Source of the DNA: Calamus simplicifolius
Taxonomy: Eukaryota > Streptophyta > Magnoliopsida > Arecales > Arecaceae
Direction of reading: 5' to 3'
Assembly (NCBI GenBank): GCA_900491605.1
Contig: UESW01003832.1
Location: forward strand, 1,075,055-1,139,054
Length of the DNA stretch: 64,000 bases
Shown: one piece after another, positions 34,130 through 47,783 of the stretch
Layout: each line of letters opens with the position of its first letter
Position numbering within the stretch: position 1 is the first letter of the stretch
The notes under the pieces: generated by a model
Seen by the model: the letters and a program-made list of their open reading frames with translations, nothing else
Databases searched by the model: none
What the model was told of the DNA's origin: nothing
Made by a program: the position numbers and the translations under genes

Positions 34130-37100
34130 ATGGCGAGGATCCGGTACTATTGGGCGTGGGTGGCGGCGGCTCTCGCCTTCAGGCTCCTCCTCATCTGCTT
34201 CCCCAAGAACCTCAACCTTGGCTCCCGCCCGAGGTCGCCACCCCTCTCACCAGCCTCCGCCGCCGTAGGACGCCCTCCTCTCCTTTTCTCCCGCCCCTTT
34301 GTCCTCTTTCTTTCTTGGATCTTGGCTTCCGTTCTTAGTGCTCGATGACTGACGAGATTTATCTTGGGATCCAACTCTCTGCAGTGGCCGAAGGTTACTG
34401 GCTCAAGAGGTCATCCAAAATGTCCCCTTACGCAGGTCTTGTTTCCTTTCCCAAGATTCCAAGAGTTTTGGTTCCAAGAAATTAATATGCTTTCTTCGAA
34501 GCATGCGGTATCTCAGTATTTGCTTCCATTTCTTCTTCTTTTAAATAATTACTTGTTGCTTCTTCTCGTCTCATTGGTAGGAAGCTACGGTGCCCAGTAA
34601 ATGTTTGAATTAGTTATACTTAACACTTACTGATACAGACAATAATCTAATTTACTAGCTTTTGTTGGTAAAACGTTGAGCATAAAGACACAACAGGGTC
34701 AACATATGGTTGGAAAACACATATGACTTGGATAAATTCATGGTTGCATTGCATCATTTCTTGGTAATGGTAGTTTCTTGGTAATGGTAGTGGAATATAG
34801 ATGTCTCTAAAATTAGAAATGGCAGGAGTTATTATGGTGTGGCACTTTTTTCTTTTTTTTTTTGGTGGGGGAAGGTACAAGGCATGGATGACTTAAGTTA
34901 GCAGGTTTCACAAAAGAAAGAGATGATAGTTCATATCATGGAATTCTATATTGATATGATGGGCACTCAATGCGCACACAATTTGTATTATAAGACAGGA
35001 CAATTGTGCTGCAAACATTACTGGCTTAAATACTCATCAATCTTCCAGTTATCTTCAAATGCATGGTAAAAATGAAAAGATGACCATCCATACATCAACT
35101 ACCAAGGGCAATTTCCTTGTAACCAGGGTTGATGTTGCCCATGCTGAAACACGAGTAATTGCTGCATATATTTCATGGTTCTAGACTACATAATTGGTGC
35201 ACCATAGCTTGCGGCATCTTGATTATTACAATCTAGCTGCACAAGATTGTAAGTAGCATGCATATAAAACATATAATAAGCTACAATAGCCATTTCTAAC
35301 TTCTGTCATTTCTTTTTCAGGGTCCATGTACCATGGTTCTCCTTTGCTTTTGTCGATTCTTGGGCCCCTAACTATTACAAGGTACATTATTTGTATGGAA
35401 AATAAGCATTTGCACACAATTAAACTATTACAAATCCATGTCATATCTTTGTTATCTAATTTTAATGGGTGAAATTAAGTCTCCTCACGCAGCAAAAAGA
35501 TCATGAATATATACATCGGATTTTCTTTGTGATTGTTTTTTTGGGAGATTAAGCAATTTTTAATTTAGCTTGCTCTTTATATATCAACTTACTTTCTATC
35601 TATCACTTGGGTGTCGCAGAAGTGAAGGGCAACCTACTCATTTTTATTGCAGGTATGCATCTTTATTCTTATTTCTTTGCATTTTATTTTAATATGGAGA
35701 TAAATGGTCTGACCTTTAATTCAGATGTTTTATTCTGTGCCATTTGAAATTAGTTGATGCTTATATGCGACCCTAAAAACTCTGCCAAGGCCAATCCCAA
35801 GTTTGGGTAAAGGAGAAGGGTTGCGTTAGGTAACTGATAGCCAGTGTAAAACTCCGTTAAATCCTTTAAAAATGAATCTACTAAATCGAACTATGCGAAG
35901 GATTAGGACATCCCCGTTAAGAGTCGCATTGCATTTGCCTCCAGATGTTTCAAAAAATGGGTAAGGAGCGCCGCACCGGCGTTCGGATACGGTGATAAGT
36001 GAGCAAGAGTTTTTACACTATGGATGAGTGCAGGTAAAGAAGTTAATCCATGATAGTCAGCTTAGAGTAGCAACTTATAACATAGGAACACTAACAAGTA
36101 AAGTTATATAGATAGTTGACACTATGATTAGGAGAAAAGTAAATATAACATGCTTACAAGAAATTAAATGGGTAGGTGAAAGATCTAGAGAAATAGAGAA
36201 TACAGGATATAAATTATATTATATTGAAAAACATAAAAATAGAAATGGACTAGGAATAATTGTAGACAGGAATTTTAAGGAATATGTTGTTAAGGTAACT
36301 AGAAAAGAAGACCGGATTATACCACTAAAAATTATAATTAAGAATAATATAATTAACATAATTAGTGCATATGCACCACAAGTAGGATTAGACTAACAAA
36401 CTAAGATAATTTTGGGAAGACATAGATGAAGTAATGCATGAAATACCGCATGAAGAAAAGATATATATAGGAGAAGATTTTAATGGATATGTCGAAAAAT
36501 AGAGGGATGAATATGAAACAGTACATGGAGGATATGGATTTGAAGATAGAAATGAAGCAGGTGTGAGCTTACTAGATTTTGCAGTGGCGTATGATCTAAC
36601 AATAGCAAACATTTGTTTCAAAAAGCGAGATAAATATTTAATAACATTTAAAAGTAGATCTAATAAAAGTTAAATAGACTTTTTCTTAACTAGGAATGTA
36701 GATAAAATAACATGTAAAAACTGTAAAATTATTTTAGGAGAAAGTTTAACTTCACAACATAGGATAATGATGGCAGACATATGGATAAAAATTAAATCTA
36801 AAGTAAAACATAAAATTATTAATTCAAAAATTAAATGGTGGAATTTGAAAGTAGAAAAACTAGAATTATTTAAAGAAAAGTTAGTAAGAGTAATGACTAT
36901 GAATATAGATAGTGATCCCAACTTAATATAGAAAAAAGCAACTAAATGCATAAAAAATATAGCAAAAGAAGTTATAGGAGAATCAAAAGGAGTAGGACTA
37001 GTAGGAAAGGAAACTTGATGGTGGAATGAGGAAGTTCAAGCTGACATCAAGATTAAAAGGACAAACTACAAAATTTGACAAGAGGCTAGGGATGAAGAAA

Positions 37101-40100
37101 GTCTTAAAAAGTATAGGGATGCAAAGAAAAAAGCTAAAAAAGTGGTAAATAATACCAAACTTAAAGCTTATGATGATTTATATAATAAACTAGATATGAA
37201 AGAAGCTGAAAAGACTATATATAAACTAGCAAAACTAAGAGAAAAAAAATAAAAGATCTAGACTATATTAAATATATTAAAGATGAAGATAAAAGAGTCT
37301 TAGTAAAGGAAGAAAAAGATAAAAGAACGATGAAAAAGTTATTTTAAAAAATTATTAAATAAAAATAATTTAGTAAATTTAAGGATAAAAGAATGTGATA
37401 ACATATGAGTAACAAATAAAGATAAATTTTTTCGTAGATTTAGCATGCTTGAGGTTAAAAAGGCTTTTAAGTAAAATGAAAAATGCAAATGCATTAGGGC
37501 CAGATGCGATATGCCGATCCCTATTGAGGTTTGGAAAGGCTTAGAAAAAATTGGAGTCATATGATTAACTAATTTATTTAACAGCATTGTAGCAACTAAA
37601 AGAATACCAGATGATGAGAGAAAAAGCATATTAATACCCATATACAAAAATAAAGGAGATATTCAAAACTGTGCAAATTATAAAGGGATTAAATTGATGA
37701 GTCATATAATGAAATTATGGGAAAGAGTAATAAAAAATCGAATAAGAGCTGAAATTTTAGTGTCAAATAATCAATTTGGATTTATACCTAAAAGATCGAC
37801 CATGGAAGCTATTTATTGACGGAGAGGTATAGGGAAAAGAAAAAAGATTTTTATATGGTTTTTATTGATTTAGAGAAAGTATATGATAGAGTACCAGAGA
37901 AATAATATGATGGATTTTAAAGAAAAAAGGAGTTACCAAAAGGTACATAGAATTGATAAAAGATATGTATGATAGAGCAATAACTATTGTTAAAACAATA
38001 ATAACAGAAACTAGTGAGTTTTCAATTACTGTAAGTTTACATCAAGGATCTGCCTTAAGTCCGTATCTTTTTGTATTAGTTATGGATGAATTAACCAAAC
38101 ATATTCAAAATGATATCCCATGGTGTATGTTATTTGCAGATGATATAGTGTTGATTGATGAAACTAAATCAAGAGTAAATGTTAAGCTAAATATTTGGAG
38201 GAAGGCTTTAGAATCTAAAGATTTTAAGATTAGCAGAACTACATGAAATGTAATTTTAGTTGGAGTAGAAATATCAATGAAGAAACAGTGAAGATTGCAA
38301 ACTAAGAGATACCAAGGAGTGAAAAATTTATGTATTTGGGATCAATTATCTAACAAGAAGGTGAATTAGGTGAAGATGTGAATCATAGAGTTAAAGCAGG
38401 ATGGATTAAATGGAGGAGTGCTTCAGGAGTATTGTATGATTGGCGCATCCCATTAAAATTGAAAGAAAAATTCTATAAATCCGCTATTAGGCCAGCTATG
38501 CTATATGGAACAGAGTATTGGACAATACTGAAACAACATGTGAATACATTAAGTATAACAAAAATGCTTATATTAAGATGGATATATGGTAAAACTTTAA
38601 AAGATAGAATTAGAAATAAATATATAAGAGAAATGATAGGAGTAGCCTCAAATTGAAGATAAAATGAGAGAAAATCGATTACGGTGGTTTGAATATATAC
38701 AACGAAGGCCTTTAGATACTCCAGTCAGAAAAAGTGATCTTTTAACAATCCATGGTAAGAATAGAGGTAGAGGTAGACCTAAACTAATATGGATAGAAAT
38801 AATTAAAAAAGATATAACTATTTGTAATTTGAATGTTGACTTAGTCTTGAATAGAGCAGAGTGGAGGAAGCAGATTCGTGTAGCTGACCCCATGTAGTTA
38901 GGAAAACGCTGAGATGAGTTAAGTTGAGTTGAGTTGAGCTTATGTGCAACCCTTAAGCCATTATCAATAGATGGGTTGCATTTTATTCTTTTGCAAAGCT
39001 ACTTTCTAACTTCTCCTGATGTTATTGGTTATTGGCATCATCAATTGCAAGATGATTTCTGCTGTCTGTGCACCTGACAAGTCCACTGGGAAGACAGTCT
39101 TCTTGCTAAAAGCATTTGAAAATAGCAGATCCTATTAGATTTCTTCTTTTTTTAGGAAAAAAACAAAATGATGTAAGAAATAGTTAGCAAATCAACAAAT
39201 TCTACATTGTGATAGAAATCATGGCCAAAGTGATGTTGTTTGATTGTCTAAGTGACTCAGAATCGGTTCTTTTGAACTATGTGTCATCTTCTGTAACTTA
39301 AATAAATTTATAATAATGTTGATAGTGGAAGTTGCTTTTACGAAAATCTGACAACCATTAACCTTTACAAATAATAGTGTTTTGGATTCAGTTTGATGTC
39401 TATGATTTTAGGTTTTATAATAGCTGTGATGCTTATCAATGCTAGATACAGTCTGTTGTTTGTGATTGTAGATTTTATTACTTCCATGCTCATCCGTGCC
39501 ACTGGCCAGAAACTTATGTCAACATGCCATCAAAGTTTGCAATTTCTGAACCTTTCAAAGCTGGTTGAAGCTTCAGGTGAGTTCTGAATGTTTCAAGTAA
39601 GGCCCTTCTGCAACAGCAACTTGTACACCATCCTGATATATATCTTTTTTAACTGCCATTGCTGTAGATACAGCAAGCTTGCTGATCAATTTTATGCTAA
39701 GTCTTGACCATCCCACAAATTTCTTGCCCCATAAATTTCTTTTCTATTATAGGTTAGCCTTGATTGTTGATTTAGACAATGATAAGCAGTGTTGAGGTAA
39801 CTTTTGAATTGTATCTTGTATATGACGACCAGAGAGAACATGGTATCAAGCAAACTCTGAGTTATATGCAATTTTTTATAAAAAGACTAAACTTTAAGAG
39901 CCATTAAGAAAAATTGTCATAACTCTTGCTGATACCTGTTTTCTTGGAGAAGTTAGAAACAATGTTACTTAACATCTTCACAAGAACTGATAATACAAAG
40001 AAGGATCACTATGCTCTTTATCTAGAAGATAAGCTTTCAATGAATGGAAATTTAGGAAATGCGAAGGACACAATTACAAATGGAAGAAGAATACGAAATC

Positions 40101-43100
40101 TCAGCCCTCAGTTAAGTGTTAGAACATACTTCAATATTAGACCCAATCTCTGCTTGCTTTTCAAATTTTCATGATGTTCTGATTCCTCACATGGTGATTC
40201 CTGCCATCATGTGACATGAGGATATATTGCCAACAAGGTCAGCATACTTAGAATGAACAAGAAATTCATTGCAACTGCTAATTTATCCGTCTCTTCTGTC
40301 AAAGAAGTTGCCATTCAGAGATTTCTAAAATGTAAAAGTCAACTCCAAAATAAAATGTAAAAGTCAACTCCAAAATATTATAGTCCAAGGAACAGTGCCC
40401 AGTTCACACTGAAACTCACTAAGAAAATCTCAAGTTGAATTGACTAAAAAAGCACATAAGAAAAACTGCTACATTCTTGTAAGGCCAAACAATTTCTCCA
40501 CCATTTTTCCTGGACTTATCGGAAACCGCCATCCTCCTTCACACTACTGAGTATTTCGACTTCTAAATGAAGTATGCCTGTAGTTTCTCATGTCCCCCTT
40601 CCCCTAGCTTCACCCCCAACAAAAGAAATGTAGGGTAATAATACTCAACAAGTTGTTTTAGGCTGTTGCAAAGGATTGAGGGAAACAAACATCTAGCTCC
40701 TTGTTATTAATGCTGATATCACTGAAAAATATATGTTGTTGTCCTTCCAGATCTAACTTTTTATTTGAAAAAAAAAGGGTCAAATCTTTCTAACATGTAT
40801 GTAACTGATGTCAACTTTGTTTAACTAACCAATTGATCCAAAAGCTGAATAACTGAGTCAAGACAATTAAGATCTGAATAACAGATAATAGGGAATCTGA
40901 ACTTGTGACCTCTAGCAAACTTGAGCTCTAATACCCCAAAAGCTTAAGCTATTAAGAAAAGAGTCAACAATGTTTGTTGGGTTTAATGGTTGATAAATTA
41001 CCCATAACTTTGGCTCACATGGAAAAGGCTTTTGCCTTGGGATGTGTGGGAAATATTTGTGACAGATAATTTTCTTTTTGTGGCTCTCGTGTTAAACCAT
41101 CCTGCTGACTTGTGTATGGCATCAAGCTTATGGAGATGAAGTGTCTTGGTGTTATGCCACAGATGGTTGAATGATAATGTGTTAGGGATGATGCACATGG
41201 CAGGTTCAGTGGCTGCAAGAAATTTCTTTCTGCATGTCTAGAAGATGGCCTTTTCTGGTGATTATCATATGCATGGGTTCCAAGTGGTACAATAGCCTTG
41301 ATGCTTAGGTTGGAAGCAAGGTAAGGACGAGACAACAGTCTTCAACCATTGGCTGCTAAGTGAACCAGCAGATGCCTCACATAATGTTAGTCTGGGTGAT
41401 TGGATACTGTATGCACCTTGCTGTGTAATACTTTATACAGTGTTGGAGGAAGTTAGGTCATCATGGCAATAAATTTTGTCATGTGAAAAGGCATTTTAAT
41501 ATCCATTTTTTGGGACATATGAATAAAAAGATGAATTTAATTCTTGTTGATCTGCCTAAACAAAAGTAAGTTTTCTTAGTTATATTTGGCATATTATGGT
41601 AATCACAGTCTTCATCATGTTCTTATTTATGCGGGCCTGGACCCTTGAAAATCCATGGCCATATACATCAGCTTTACTTATCTCAAAAAGGTCAGGGGAT
41701 AAGCAGATGATTGGTTGGCTTGACCAGCTGCCTGGGCAGTCCTTGCAGATATCCTTAATGTAAACATTAAAATTTTCAGTTGAAGCATTTCTTTTAAATA
41801 ATCATGGTTATTTTTTATATTTTAACCAGTAGTTTACTTCTTATAGTAATGTTTATACTTCATGTTTTGGCTATATAAAGTACTTTTTCGATACATAAGA
41901 TCCCATGGAATTTTGGAGTAGTTAGGGTATTTTAAAATATATTCTGGGCAATCCTTGCTTCTGCTGTTTTAAATTGGAGATTAGGATTTAAGACATGATT
42001 TTGTAATAAATAATACATATATTCTATATCTTGATCTTAATTTCCACATTGATCAAGGAAATTTCACCTGTCAGCTTTTAATTTTTGGGTGCATTACTTT
42101 CAGGAAATGTAGACACTGGGAATTTTGCATCTCTTGTATTTTTGTGGAACCCGATGACAATAGTCACTTGTGTGGGATCGACTACAACACCAATTGATAA
42201 TTTAATGGCTGTGTTGACCATCTATGGAGCTTGTTCACGTAAGGAAGAAAAGATTTTCTTAGACCTCTATTCATTGTCTATTTATTTGCAACCATGATAG
42301 ATTGTGCAAGATTTCTTTCCAAGATTGCAACTGTTTTTCTTCCTTTTTTTCCTCAACAAGAACAAATCATGGCCTTGTATTAGCTGAAGATGCATTCTAT
42401 TATTCTGAGATCATTCCATAGGTTTTTTATCCAAGCACTATGTGGCTTCTTGTGCCATGCTACATGTCTAACTCCTCCTCATGGCTCCTTCTCAGTTATG
42501 AAAGAAATGTTCTAATTGCAATACTGCATCATGACATGATGAAATTCTGCTGTAACTGCAAATATTTTTTTTGGAACTGCCATATGATGACTGGAGGAGA
42601 TTGACCGATCTTAACATATACCTTTGGCGGATGTAAACACTTCCCTGACTTGTGGATCTCTTTCACTTTTGAGTGAAAAGTCAATAAACAGTCCTCCAAG
42701 AGATAGGGAGATGCCACAGCCATTTTGAGGCCATATGTTCTTATCCTTATACTGTTAGTGAACTCAACTGTTCTGTGATGAGTATCTGGATATGTTTTAT
42801 CTTATGTCCTTACACACATAACACACATACATGTATATGTATACAAACATACGTACACACACACACATATGCATATATACATATGATGCAGTTTCAGATG
42901 ATTGTGATAAATGTGAGGAAGATGTATGCACATACTTTTAAGCTTATATTAAAAAAAAGGAAGAAAAGTTAAATGGCTAGTGCAAAGAACTCACATAGAG
43001 AACATTACAAGGCTAACAATAGCTCATGAGCAGGTGTCCTCAGGATCACTTTTCAGCTTAATTTTATGCATTTGCATTCATACATGGTATAATCACACCC

Positions 43101-46100
43101 ACTTAGCAATTACATATGTTGGTCAGATTTGTTGGCATTTGGTGGTGGTTTCATGGCTTAAATTTGAATAATCAAGCTCATATTTTTCGCAGGTCTAGCA
43201 CCCTTGGCAGCCTTTGGATGGGTTATTGCTACACACTTATCACTTTATCCTGCAATCCTGATTGTGCCGGTACACTTTTTTTGTTCACATACCTAATTGT
43301 CATGATGAAATTTCTTCTTCATAATGGAAAATATAGATACTCCTCAAGGATGTATGGGTTCTTCTTCTTCCACATATCCTCACAAGCTTCCACTGTTTCT
43401 CTCTCTTTTTTCAGTAACTGTGTTTCAGTATTTTGTTTCAGGTGGTTCTTCTGTTAGGTTATGGTCCAGATGCTCCTCCTTCAAAATTGTTCCAACAAAA
43501 AAAAACAATGCAAGCGGAAGCAGTCCTTCAAATCATACTCTTAATCAAAGCAGTCAAACAGGAATTCAAATTTATTATTTTTCATGGCAACTGGTTCTTC
43601 AATTCATGTTATGGGCATCGATCTGGTCATGTTATGTCTTATTCTTGAGTATCATCTCACTTAAAGGGCTTGGTAGCCTTTCAGAAATGTTCAAAAAGTA
43701 AGATTTTCTAAGCATCCCTTAAGCTTTGGCAACATGTTTTCTGCAATTATTGGGTTCAGTTTGATCCAATGTATAATCTGTCATTCAAGAATTGGGCAAA
43801 TGGATGCTGGTGATTTTTTTAAAAATATATTTCTAGGATTTGAGGGTAGGTTGTCTGTAGCATTAGTTCTGCAATGTCTTGTTAGCTGGAGAAACTTTGG
43901 ACAGTTGGGGAAAGCTACTGTCACTCAAATGTGATTTCTAATAGCATAAAAATCTATTGTTATAATGGCTGATGATATTCTTAGGTGATCAGGGAAATTA
44001 CATGTATAAGACCAAAATGCTAAAAATTCCTGTTAACACATAATGAACATAAAAACAAGTTTATCACCCAATCTCATTAAACTAGCAAATGGATAGTCAA
44101 AATAAAAAAGAAAAAAAGTCAGCTTATCATTTTTAACCATTTTAACCATCATTCTTTTGAAAAAAAGAAGGAAATGCCTATTCTTAATGTTACGTTTCCT
44201 TCTGTAGATAACAAACATAAATATTTTGCATATATTCATCGGATAATTTCTCTTATATGTGTGCAAAGTACGTAGATATTAGCATGTTGGATCATCCCAT
44301 ACTGGTTTCTCATAATCTTCTTTTTGTGTGTGTGCACGTGTTTGGAATTTGCAGGACACATGGATTTATTCTTACTGTGGGAGATCTGTCCCCAAATATA
44401 GGTGTCTTATGGTGAGCTTATGGAACAATCTGTTATTTTTGTCTCATCACAATTAAATTTCTCCCTCTTTTGCTCATATATGTGATAAATAAATGCAGGT
44501 ACTTTTTTGCAGAAGTCTTCGACTTTTTCAGGAATTTCTTTTTGATAGTTTTTCATATGAACATACTATTTATGCTATTGCCATTGGCAATACGTCTGAA
44601 AAACCGACCATGCTTCCTTGCCTTCATTTATCTTGCAATCTCTTCAATGCTAAAATCCTATCCTTCAGTAAGTATTTGGTAGTTCACAAAATTTGGATAT
44701 TAAATGTGTTCTAATTGTTATTATTTATCTTTGTCACAGGCATAGTTTTTCCAGCAAACAAATCTATATGTATTTTGAGTAATTTGCACAAACTAGTATC
44801 AGCTGACTACAAATTTTGTATTTCATACTTGAAAAACCTGACTTAATACTATTATTTTGTTGGAATAAGTGCAGTCTGCATTCATGGTGTTCACATCTGA
44901 AATTTGCATCTTTTTATTAGCTCTCTGGCAGTTGGTTAACTGCTTAAACTGGTGAAAACAATGATGTCCAGTTTGTTCCACTCATAGCTGAAGACATCAT
45001 TCTTGCACACTTTCCCTTACACATGGCTATGATAAGAGAAAGTTCATTACAACCACAATCAGAAATATTTATCCTATCTATTTCGAATATTGGCTGTACA
45101 AATCATATATTTATCTATTGTGCGTGAACATTGGAAATTGGAATGCTGGTTATTAGGGTGCTTACATAAAAAAGAATTAAGAAGCTTTACCTGTCCATTA
45201 GAACATGGTGAATACAGTTATAAATTTGGAAAATGTTTAGGTCTTTATATTAAATCAAGGTCAGCAGGGATGGAGGAAGAAAAAAGCCATCCATGAAGTG
45301 GACCCTTACACAGTTGGAAGACTTAGGTGTAGGGATTGCTCACTGTGGAGTCAAAAAGTTCCCCAGTTTGTGTGCTTGATCTTGATCCATGTGCCACTTT
45401 GAAACCTTTAAATAATATCTTTTGTTTCCCCCGTATTCTTGTCTTGCTACTGGATCCTGAGTTTTTAATTCAAAGAATCCATAAGTAAGAATTTTGATAG
45501 GTATATACTTATGGAAGAGGGAGAAATGCATGCTAGTGGAACATTAGTGTATGTCACTTATGTTTGTAGATGGGTGGTGATGCAAGGTCTAGGTTTACAT
45601 TAATGGGCTCTGTATCTTGCCCTATAATTTCAGTCAAGCCTCTCCTATTTGTTTTGAACTTGCCACATGCACATCTTCTGTGTATGTGCATGTAAGCATG
45701 TGTTACAAGGGCTTTGTTTCTTAAACTGAGTTTGACAAAGGTGTTTAATTTGGTGTTGATTAAATTTTTGCAAAAAATTATTGTTTCATATATTCTATGA
45801 TTCACTAAATTTTTGGGACTAAATAATGACCTCAATATCTGCTTTATCATTAATATATGTGATTGGGTTATCATAAGTGGACAAGTCTGCTGGAAGTGTA
45901 ACCTTCAAACAACCTTATTTACTTGCTTGAAATTATTTCAAAAAGATGCCTGTATATACAAGATTTTCTGTTTCGTACAGATTAAACAGCATTTAAGACC
46001 ATTAATATTGTCTGGTCCGAGTCAGTTATTCAAATTGCTTTTAGGGTGGACAAAAGATGTGCTTTGTAAGCCTATTAAAGAGAAGCTCATGCCTTGTAGA

Positions 46101-47298
46101 AATTGCCTCCATATAAAATTGCAAATAATCCAAGAAAAATTTTATTTTCTTGTTGTGTTAATTCATTCTCTTGGCGTGATTGCATCGGAGGCCTTACCTA
46201 GAATTGAGGCAAAAATCCCCAATGTCTGTTTGAGAAGGGAGGTGCAATGCTGCTGTGCCACTTTTACCCGGAATCTTGAACACGCTATTTTGAGTTATTT
46301 GTTATTGTGAAACTTCATTAAATGCAAACATGTGATTTGGTTGACAAAGCCTTTAATGGCTGCATGGTGACAAGGTTCATTTTCTAAACTTGAGAAGCTT
46401 GAAAGTTCAGCATGTGGAGGGGATGGGGTTGGGACTTACTCAGTTCGTACGTAATATCCTTCGTTTTTTTCTAAACCCTTGAGCTGCATGAAATTTTGAA
46501 TTAATTTGATCTATCATATTAGATAGAAGATTAAATCACCTACAAATTCATGAGTTCTTAGATTCAAGAATCATCAGGTATGAGTGCATTAGTTTTATCA
46601 GTCATCACCAATCTATTTATCAAACATCAATGCTGCAATGGTATCAATATCTTGAGAATCAGTCTACCTAGAGAAACATGCTACTGTTGCACTACGTTGA
46701 CCAATATTTGGATGATTACATTACTGTAGCCCTCATGTCTCTTAGATAATATGGTTGAGGATGTACTTTCAGAAACATATCTCGTACATTGTGACAGGTG
46801 CATGAATGTCTTCCGATTAATCTGTGCAAACAGTTGAACCTAAAATCTTTTACCCTGGAATGCTTGCATCATTGTACCATTGTATCATCACATAGATTTG
46901 CAAGGTCTTGAAAGCTTGTTCACGTCTAATTTTGTTTCTATTTTATTCCTTCATCTGTAGTATCAAGCTTGATAAGGTGGTACTGTTTGAATTTTCATGT
47001 TATCTTTGTCATGATGTATGGTAGATGTGGTTTCTATTTCAAGGTATTAATCTTAGTCTCTCGTCCTGTTCAATATTGAAGGTTGGAGACTCAGCTCTAT
47101 ACTTGGGTCTTTTGGGTCTTTTTGCCAATGAGCTAGCAGGTAATTCATGAATTCACCATCTGCAGACCCCTTTAATTTGGACACTGATAATCTTTACTGG
47201 CTGTAACATGTAGGCATGCAATTCTCTTTCTTCCTGTTTTCTGGATATATTGGAGTCTCCCTGCTTGGCCCTGTTATGCACAATCTGTGGATTTGGAG

Positions 47299-47338
<40 letters not shown>

Positions 47339-47783
47339 GCACCCACGTACACAGGCGCACATACTGTTTCAATCTTCTACTAAGAACAAGTGAAATTTAC
47401 AGGGTACTGGTAATGCAAACTTTTACTTCGCCACTGGTATTGCCTATGCTTGCTTGCAGGTATCTGATTCCTTGATTTTAGAACTCAATGTTACTATTCA
47501 TCAAATTTCCTGAATCATTATTATCAGCTCATTAGCAATTCAAGTTTAATTTTTTGGAGGCAGCTTGTGGTGTTTTGAACTGTAATTTTAAATGATGTGA
47601 TCTGGAAATATCTTATTGATCCATATTCGGTATATCTTCACCTTAAGTTAGCAAACAAGATATCGCATTCACTTGATTTGTTATGATGAATGGTTTAAAT
47701 GTTTGCAGACTGTACTGGTTGTTGAGAGCGTGAGCACAATGCTGAAGCATGACAGGATGCTGCGAAAGCACATAACGACATGA
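34130..47783 (+). CDS. PIGU: GPI transamidase subunit PIG-U, 14 exons
   Basis: Exons: 34130-34264, 34385-34435, 35321-35381, 35620-35652, 39446-39576, 42104-42238, 43193-43269, 43442-43697, 44355-44411, 44499-44667, 47082-47139, 47214-47299, 47403-47459, 47709-47783 (TGA). All introns begin GT and end AG. PIG-U is a multi-pass ER membrane protein of the complex that cleaves proteins and attaches GPI anchors. Diagnostic stretches: AEGYWLKRS, MSPYAGSMYHGSPLLL, SLYPAILIVPVVLLLGYGPD, VGDLSPNIGVLWYFFAEVF (exons 9-10) and LKSYPSVGDSALYLGLLGLF. Length after restoring two missing bases is 460 residues, normal for the family. One base is missing in exon 1 near 34230 and one in an A-run of exon 8 near 43497-43505. 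These are a recent pseudogenisation or, more likely, consensus errors. Intron 4 contains a LINE. Confidence 0.93.
36065..36690 (+). pseudogene. RTE endonuclease domain, broken
   Basis: An apurinic-type endonuclease fold is readable. The first strand TYNIGTL has the conserved Asn, CLQEIKWVGERSREI has the catalytic Glu (near 36155), ISAYAPQVGL is near 36360, the DFNG segment near 36479 has Asp and Asn, and IDFFLTRNVD is near 36677. In-frame TAG or TAA codons occur near 36106, 36395, 36499 and 36672 and a frameshift lies near 36395. This domain nicks target DNA for priming. Confidence 0.85.
37440..38896 (+). pseudogene. RTE reverse transcriptase, broken
   Basis: RT blocks are visible in shifting frames: KMKNANALGPDA-like text near 37480, RKSILIPIYKNKGDIQNC near 37619, SLHQGSALSPYLFVLVMDEL near 38036-38094, and the catalytic FADD at 38133-38144. 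The C-terminal part (38378-38896) includes WIKWRSASGVLYDWRIP, RPAMLYGTEYW and a final WRKQIRVADP, the usual end of plant RTE proteins. Stops and frameshifts occur near 37560, 37820, 38244 and 38654. Confidence 0.88.
39577..42103. other. PIG-U intron 5 (2.5 kb)
   Basis: No gene or clear transposon is recognised. A 26-bp tandem duplication of AAAATGTAAAAGTCAACTCC lies at about 40327-40376. Open frames on both strands look random. Confidence 0.6.
42239..43192. other. PIG-U intron 6
   Basis: Non-coding. Contains an imperfect CA/TA-rich microsatellite at about 42810-42885. Confidence 0.6.
43698..44354. other. PIG-U intron 8
   Basis: AT-rich, non-coding, no repeat recognised. Confidence 0.6.
44668..47081. 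other. PIG-U intron 10 (2.4 kb)
   Basis: No gene is recognised. A plus-strand open frame of 165 codons (45813-46310) shows no domain and no composition bias that would support coding. Confidence 0.6.
47301..47336 (+). repeat. (TC)18 microsatellite at the 5' splice site of PIG-U intron 12
   Basis: The exon ends at 47299 and the intron reads G followed directly by TCTCTC, so the T of the GT donor is the first base of the microsatellite. The donor lacks the usual A or G at position +3. Confidence 0.85.

Larger units (their letters stand above)
35775..38937 (+). mobile_element. Full-length RTE-clade LINE in PIG-U intron 4
   Basis: The element starts at AAAAACTCTGCCAAGGCC and ends in a short tandem tail TTAAG(TTGAG)3, the 3' form typical of RTE elements, with no poly(A). 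A 16-bp near-duplication flanks it: GCTTATATGCGACCCT at 35759-35774 and GCTTATGTGCAACCCT at 38938-38953, with two differences. It lies in the same orientation as the gene. The reading frame is interrupted by stops and frameshifts, so it is inactive. Confidence 0.9.

Noticed and set aside
34015..34374. Alternative open frames on both strands over PIG-U exon 1
   Set aside because: They arise from GC-rich sequence. The plus one only shares the shifted end of the true exon.
45813..46310. 165-codon open frame in PIG-U intron 10
   Set aside because: No domain, no codon bias, and it lies between well-defined splice sites.
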